DNA of 64,000 bases from the NCBI RefSeq assembly GCF_000283155.1, contig NW_004454265.1, forward strand, positions 2,421,356-2,485,355. The letters are read 5' to 3'. Shown here piece by piece: positions 58,015 to 64,000 of this stretch. Source of the DNA: Ceratotherium simum simum. Lineage: Eukaryota; Chordata; Mammalia; Perissodactyla; Rhinocerotidae. Under the pieces are notes generated by a model that saw nothing but the letters and a program-made list of their open reading frames with translations, had not been told where the DNA came from and did no database searches. The position numbers were made by a program, and so were the translations under genes. Position 1 is the first letter of the stretch, and each line of letters begins with the position of its first letter.

Positions 58015-58560
58015 GCATTCCTCGAGAGCATAGGATGTACCTGTGCCAGGCGTTAGGAAATAATACGGCGAGTAAAACAGACATGGGCCTCTCCCTTACG
58101 GACATCACAGCTTAAGTGGGGGAGGAAGACATTGATCAATAATCACGCACATAAGTGCATAATTGCATATTGTGATAAATTCCTGAGGAAAAGATACTTG
58201 GTGCTGGGAGAGGTAAACTAGTCTGGGGCAGGAAGTTTTGAGGAACAGACCTTGAAGCTGAGCGTGAGACAAGGCAAAGGGGCGGGGAGAGGAGAGAGTT
58301 CCAGGCAGATGGAGCAGCCTGTCCGGAGCTCTATGGTGGGATAGTGCCCTCCTGGAATACTTGAGGAGCTTATAGGAGGCGGGTGTGGCCGGGGCAGGAA
58401 GGGAAAGACAGTGATGGAGAAGTGGGCAGGAGCCTACACCAAGTCCTGAAGGCCCATTAGGATTTGGTCTCTGTTCTAAGATTCAGGTGAGGCCAATCAA
58501 ATGTGTAAGCAGAGGCGTGACATGACCGGACTGTGTCCAGAAAGGGTCATGCTTGCTGCC
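58015..58560 (-). mobile_element. L2 LINE fragment, antisense
   Basis: 'tgtgccaggcgttaggaaataatacggcgagtaaaacagac', 'gttttgaggaacagaccttgaagctgagcgtgag', 'gttccaggcagatggagcagcctg', 'gaagtgggcaggagcc', 'agaggcgtgacatgaccggactg'. Order matches antisense L2. Confidence 0.75.
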
Positions 58561-58564
58561 CTGC

Positions 58565-59535
58565 TGTAAGCCCAGTGAGGAAGGAGGGTGTTCCTGGAAC
58601 ACTTGGTGCTCGGGATTAGTTTCTGACTGCCCCAGGCTGTCCACAGCACCAAGCATATCGGGTTACTTGATCTTTGTAGCAATGACCTTTCTCAGCAACT
58701 CGGTGCCTTGGGCCCAGGGTAGGGCTTTGAGGGGCTTCTAAAGTTTCAAAAGCACCCCAGGAGTGCTCAATGTTGTTATTATTACTGACTCAAGGGTCTT
58801 GAGGCCTCCTGAATCATAACTGCCACGTCCTGCTGCTCCCCAGTCCCATTGGAGCTCTCTCCCACCCTAACTCCACCTTGTCTGAGCACATGATCTTACA
58901 AAGCTCGAGGGGGTATGGCTTTGGGCCATACCTTGAGCCATCTTAATCCTTCATGAAATTCATTTCTACTTTCCTCTTTACTGGCCTGAAGAACTTTTAC
59001 TCACATCATTTGGGGATTAATTATGAATTTTGAGGCAATGTCCATGTAAACTGGTATGCTTTCAAACCTTAATAGTGAGATGTGAAGTCATTTTTCTCTG
59101 GTGGAATTATTAGTGAAACTATTACTTTTTTGTAGTGTTAATTTTTCATTACAAAATAATGAACAGTACCAAAAAAATAATATGGTACCAATCTTCTGGA
59201 AATTAAAGCTAGTTTTAAGGAATCTGAGTAAGATTTAGGGCTTCATGTATCACTACATCTTAGATTCAGCAATCAGAACAATTTATTTTGGGATAAATTG
59301 TATAAAAAAAGTACTATATTCTTCTCTAACTGGAGAGAGATTCTTACGCCATCAAAAGAGATCAAATTCACTCTTTCCACCACCTTGGAGCCTGCGGAAG
59401 CTGCTGGGAACAGAACTTCCAGAGCAGTAACTGTGTTGGGAGGCTGTGGTCAGGGCCATTTTTGCTGGCTGTAAGCCAGGTCTCTGGAACCAGAGGAAGT
59501 GAAACCGGCAGTTAGCCATTGATGATTAAGCAGCT
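58565..59535. other. intergenic, nothing recognised
   Basis: No gene or nameable repeat. Confidence 0.4.
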
Positions 59536-59539
59536 AGTA

Positions 59540-60426
59540 ACTACGGGGCATTGGAACTGGCCACCTCAAAATATGTTTCTGCCTGAAAGACACTTTGGCC
59601 CCCACCCCCACTAACTGACCAAAAGAGTTTGGGATGGGAGGCCTGCCCCTAGGACAGGCCATCACCATAGACATCTCTGGGTATCTGGGAGGGTTCTTGC
59701 TAAGCCGATTCTTAGTTCTGGTTACCCCTTGTAAGAGACATTTACATTTGTAAAGGAAATCTCCATTTGTAAGGGTGTCTGTCTTCCCTGTCCCAGGAAG
59801 AAGGGGGGGGGGGGAATGGCTGTACCTGGAAATTTATCAGAATGGAAGGTGAGGACTTAAATCTGAATGATAAACTTACCCATTGCTAACTGCGCTGTTT
59901 AGGCAATATGCTATCTGACTCCCACTAGGTTCCTATAGATCACGTCTCCCTGGATCCTGGGTCACCATGGTAACGGGTGTTCGAGCTATTTTTTTTCAGG
60001 AATTGGAACCCGTTGTCCACTTCAGGCTGGTTGAGACCACCAACCCGTCAACTGGGCCCATACAGACAGATGTCTGATAAGCGACCTTTTGACGTCAGGA
60101 GGTTAGAACTCCACCCTCAGAGTATGCTAATACCGCCGTGCTGTGAACATGCCTCCTAGGAAGGGGCATGAAGCCTGACTACACTTGCTTGCACAGATCA
60201 TCAATTACCTCGTCCCTCCTCACCTCCAATGATTTCACAGCACCTTGCCCCCTACCCCGTAAATATCCCTGAGTCTCCATTCTCGGGGAAGGGGATTTGA
60301 GATTCATTCTCCCGTTTCCTCACTTGGCTGCTTTGTGATTAATAAACCCTCTCTCTCTGCTGCAATCTCGTCATCTCGGTTATTGGCTTTCTGGGCAATG
60401 AGCAAAAACGGACCTGGTGTGGTAAC
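59540..60426 (+). mobile_element. ERV-type LTR, family 1 (related to 35.4 kb copy)
   Basis: Shares a run of similar words with the 35.4 kb LTR, then a promoter-like end, an AATAAA at 60341-60346, a C/T-rich R/U5 stretch and a terminal ...GTGGTAACA. No viral coding sequence flanks it. It contains a 14-base G tract near 59803. Confidence 0.65.
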
Positions 60427-60462
60427 AGTAGTGCACAGCTTTTCTTAAAATTGAAGGTGTTT

Positions 60463-60986
60463 ATGATACCGGCTCAAGACAAGGTTGACATAAGGGAAGC
60501 CACATTGTAGAAAACAAACCCTATTGTAAATTTGAATGACCTCTGACTAACTAGCTCAGCTGGATCTGCACCCTCTAGGAGATCTAACTGCTCTGTAGAT
60601 TTTACAACCCCTGCTTGTGCATGTACCTCCCAGCTGCGATAAGATGATAACTTTTTCCTTTTGAGTTCCTTAGGAATGTGATGACCTCCAAACAGAGAAT
60701 CTATGCTGATAGCCATCATCAATGAAAACTGAAAGATCTGGTGTGGCACTCCCAGTCTGTAACACCAGAAGGTCAACATTCGTAACCCTCTCCTCTATAA
60801 CCCACCGGCCTGTATAACTGCTGTAAGATTTTGTGCCCCCTTAAGATGGTTCTTTGAGACATTAGTTGGCCATCTTCCCCCTTGCTAGCAAGCTGTAATA
60901 AAATGCCCTTTCTCTGCCACCATCTTGCCTCTTGACGATTCGCTTTTGTCTCGTGGCGAGCATATCATGCCCTTTGTGTGGTAACA
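60463..60986 (+). mobile_element. ERV-type LTR, family 2
   Basis: Begins about TGATACCGGC, carries AATAAA at 60897-60902 followed by a C/T-rich U5 and ends ...GTGGTAACA. It differs in body from the LTR just left of it but ends in the same nine bases. The minus-strand 101-residue frame within is accidental. Confidence 0.6.
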
Positions 60987-60989
60987 TTT

Positions 60990-62170
60990 ATGCCCGACTT
61001 GAAACTGAATTCTGTTTGGGCAAGAGATGAGCTTATGAGCATAAAGCACAACACAGTGACTCCCAGTGGCAAACCAAACAAAACCAGAGGAATCTGGGGA
61101 AAGGTAACTTGTGCTCATGGAAACAATGGCATGGTTCCTACTGAACTCTGAAGCAGCTTTCCTGCTAAGGCCATTACACATAGAATCCATGTGGTGCTGC
61201 ACCCTTCATGGATTTAAACTTACTGAAAAGTAAATAAATAAAATTGCGGGTTTGTTCTCTTGAAAACACAAAAGATATCAAATTCTGATGTCTTGGAAGG
61301 GCCAAACAAGGGGATGTGGAGCTTTGAAGTGAGGGCAACACGTTAGGGCCCTTCCTCCTGACCTGCCCTTCACGTCACGTAGGCAGCCTGTCCGGAAGGC
61401 CCTTCCACTTGCCCCTCACTCCACTTCCCCCGTGGATTACTGATGGCCTGCTCTGCTCTCCGCAATGGGCCTTTTGTGGGGGCCCCTGGGTGTCTTTTCT
61501 AAGGTGATGATCCTGGCAGAGGTAAGAGCCATTCTTGCATAGAAAACTAATCAGGTGAAAATGTTAAGCAGCTTGAGATCAGCACAAGGAGAGTAGGTCA
61601 TGAATTTTATGAGGAATCATTAAGAGAACTGCCCTCTGAGAGCTGGAGACCCAGGAGGGCTGGTAGTGTAGCTCCAGTCCCAGTGCAGGGAAGACTGAGG
61701 CCCAGCTGGAACATGGTCAGGCGGTGGAGACAGTGCTCCCATACCTCACCGTCTGTCCTACACAGGCTTCAACGGGTCAGGTGCTGTCCACCCACACTGG
61801 GGAGGGCCATCCGCTCTACTCAGTCTACCGACTCAAATATTGATCTCACCCAGAAACGCCCTCACAGACACACCCAGAATAATGTTTAGTCAAATATCTG
61901 AGCCCCTGGGCCCAGTCAAATTTGGCACAAAAAATTAACCCATCACACTGTGATATATTTTTAAGGTTAGAAAAATAACTAAGTTACAGAAAGCCTATGA
62001 GGTAAGCGTCATTTGTGTAAAATATGTACATAGGGTCATATAGACACACCCCACAGGTGACAGCCCGAGCGCTGTGACTACTGTATTGGAGAGTGCTGCT
62101 CCAGGGCCCGACCAGAGCAGGGGTGTCAGCCTGGTCTTGGGTAAACTCTAGCCTTGCAAGGTTAAACTGA
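60990..62170. other. intergenic, nothing recognised
   Basis: No gene or nameable repeat in this stretch. Confidence 0.4.
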
Positions 62171-62171
62171 C

Positions 62172-62815
62172 CTTTTTTTTTTTCCTTCCTTCCTTCCTTC
62201 CTTCCTTCCTTCCTTTCTTTTTTATTGTGGTAACACTGGTTTATAATATATAAATTTCAGGTGTACATCATTATATTTCGATTTCTGTATAGATTACACC
62301 GTGTCCACCACCACCAAAATACTAATTACAATCCTTCACCACACACATGTGCCTAGTCATCCCTTTCATCCTCCTCCCTCCCCCCTTCCTCTCTGGTAAC
62401 CACGAATCCAATCTCTGTCTCTATGTGTTTGTTTATTGTTGTTATTATCTACTACTTAATGAAGGAAATCATACGGTATTTGACCTTCTCCCTCTGACTT
62501 ATTTCACTTTGCATAATACCCTCAATGTCCATCCATGTTGTCACAAATGGCTGGATTTCATCATTTCTTATGGCTGAGTAGTATTCTATTGTGTATATAT
62601 ACCACAGCTTCTTCATCCATTCGTCCCTTCAGGGGCACGTAGGTTGCTTCCAAGTCTTGGCTATTGTGAATAACGCTGCAGTGAACACAGGGGTGCATGT
62701 ATCTTTATGCATTCGTGTTTTCAATTTCTTTGGATAAATACCCAGCAGTGGAAGAGCTGCATCGTATGGTAGTTCTACTCTTAATTTTTTGAGAAATCTC
62801 CATACTGTTTTTCAT
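62172..62815 (-). mobile_element. younger 5'-truncated L1 3' end
   Basis: Same sequence layout as the copy at 20.2 kb (3' UTR 'ggtgtacatcattatatttcgatttctg', then ORF2 end 'ggctgagtagtattctattgtgtatatataccac'). The A-tail position holds T10 then (TTCC)n at about 62172-62220. It shows more changes than the 20.2 kb copy and I see no clear target duplication. Confidence 0.9.
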
Positions 62816-63082
62816 TTCATGTGCTCTGATTCTTCAGAGCTGTGTCACTTTTAAACCAACTAACTAATCCAGTAACTAGTCAACTCCTCTCCATTGACTT
62901 CACAGCCTCCTCCTGGTACCACCTATGTCCTCTCTTCCCCTTCACAGACAGGGTTTTGGAAATCATTTTCTATAACCACGGAACATTTCCTCACACGCAC
63001 TCACTCCTCAGTCTCTGCCATCTGGGCTCCCATCAAGCTGTTCTCAAAGCACCTCCTCATCAGAGTCACCATCATTGCTGTG

Positions 63083-63668
63083 TTAGTTTGCGAGGGCTAC
63101 CGCCACAAAGCACCACAGCCTGAGTGGCTAACACAGCAGAAGTTTATTTCCTCACAGTTCTGGAGATTGGAAGTCTGAGATGATGGTGTCGGGAAGATTG
63201 GTTTCTTGCTAGGCCTCTCTCCTTTGCTTGTAGATGGCTGCCTTCTCCCTGTATCTTCACATGGTCTTCTCTCTGTGTGTGGCTGTGTCTTAATATCCTC
63301 TTTTATTTATTTATGTATTTTTGCTGAGGAAGATTCATCCTGAGCTAACATCTGTGCCAGTCTTCCTCTATTTTGTATGTGGGTCACTGCCACAGCTTGG
63401 CCACTGACGAGTGGTGTAGGTCCACTCCTAGGAACGGAACCCAGGCTGCCAAAGCAGAACACACTGACCTTCACCACTAGGCCACAGGGCTGGTCCCACT
63501 AATATCCTCTTTTTTTAAGGACACCAGTCACATTCAATTAAGTCCCACCCATATGGCCTCATTTTACCTTACTTACCTATTTAAAATCCTATTTCCAAAT
63601 ACAGTCACATTCTGAGGTACTGGGAGTTAACTCCTCAACATATGAATTTTGGGGGACATAATTCAACT
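63083..63668 (-). mobile_element. MLT1-type LTR split by a SINE
   Basis: 'gttagtttgcgagggctaccgccacaaagcac', 'gcagaagtttatttcctcacagttctggagattggaagtctgag' left of the SINE; 'aaggacaccagtcacattcaattaagtcccaccc', 'tccaaatacagtcacattctgagg', 'tatgaattttgggggacataattcaactc' right of it. Confidence 0.88.
63305..63499 (-). repeat. ERE-type SINE, short form, inside an MLT1 LTR
   Basis: 'gctgaggaagattcatcctgagctaacatctgtgcc', body and head 'ccacagggctggtccc'. Perfect 14-bp duplication TAATATCCTCTTTT at 63291-63304 and 63500-63513, dating the SINE after the LTR. Confidence 0.94.
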
Positions 63669-64000
63669 CAAAGCAACTGCTTTGTTTCGAAATCCTACAT
63701 ATATTTTCCACCCTTATCTTCATCTCTCAACATCATTGAACAATGGTGTCCACTCACCTACAACTCTCTCCTCCCTTCCATCTGTGACTCCACACTCCTG
63801 GGTTTTCTCCCACCTTTCTGGCTGCTTCCTCTCAGTCTATGCTATAGACTCCTCTTCCTTTGTCATGCCTTGGAATATTGGTGCTACTTGGGGTTCTGTC
63901 TTTGTTTTCTCTTCTTATACACACTCTAATTCACTTGCATGTCTTTTGCTACCTGTTCTTGGCTTTCCAATGCTGCCCAGATCCCTGCCTTCAACGTAGA
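63669..64000. other. intergenic end of window, nothing recognised
   Basis: C/T-rich plus strand giving two overlapping frames of about 100 residues with no known domain, possibly the start of another repeat beyond the window. Confidence 0.35.

Noticed and set aside
62172..62224. (TTCC)n tract as a stand-alone microsatellite
   Set aside because: It sits at the A-tail position of the truncated L1 and is best treated as part of that element's tail.
31341..64000. MFSD1, the next gene upstream of RARRES1 in human
   Set aside because: No exon encoding its membrane segments was seen; in human it starts tens of kilobases further away.
1..64000. A novel defence, mobile or regulatory gene system
   Set aside because: The window is one known mammalian gene plus ordinary interspersed repeats; I found no clustered unknown genes, arrays or conserved structures pointing to a new system.

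Overview
The window is nuclear DNA from a placental mammal, almost certainly an odd-toed ungulate (perissodactyl). The main evidence is a set of about twelve tRNA-derived SINEs of the equine-repeat (ERE) kind, recognised by the consensus words 'gctaacatctgtgcc', 'gggatccgaacc' and a terminal 'gggccggcccc'. They come in two subfamilies. The second resembles what I remember from rhinoceros or tapir more than from horse, but that is recollection and not a search. The window has no bacterial or phage genes, no operon and no CRISPR array.

One protein-coding gene is supported: RARRES1 (retinoic acid receptor responder 1, also called TIG1), on the minus strand. Five coding exons with correct splice sites and matching phases lie at 15268-15206, 12784-12601, 9556-9420, 2679-2617 and 2535-2386. 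Together they encode 198 residues ending in a stop codon. They cover the latexin/cystatin-like region and the C-terminal tail. Exon 1 (signal/membrane anchor and start codon) is not visible. It most likely lies in the 480-base assembly gap 30695-31174, inside a CpG island. A second, shorter CpG-rich block with its own gap (16844-17037) sits in intron 1.

From about 31.4 kb to the right end I see no gene. In human the neighbours are LXN/GFM1 on the 3' side and MFSD1 on the 5' side; neither is visible here. The rest is intronic and intergenic DNA filled with mobile elements of several ages: ancient L2, MIR and CR1-like pieces, hAT-type MER elements, MLT1 LTRs, older L1M fragments, two younger 5'-truncated L1 copies, three ERV-type LTRs, and the SINEs, many with visible target-site duplications. 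Between 49.7 and 53.8 kb is a layered nest of retroelements.

I found no undescribed biological system. The most useful leads are a probable 12-nucleotide shift of the RARRES1 exon 3 acceptor, the second CpG block in intron 1, a composite SINE, a perfect 42-bp tandem duplication, a side-by-side pair of different LTRs, and a few repeat-like blocks I could not name.
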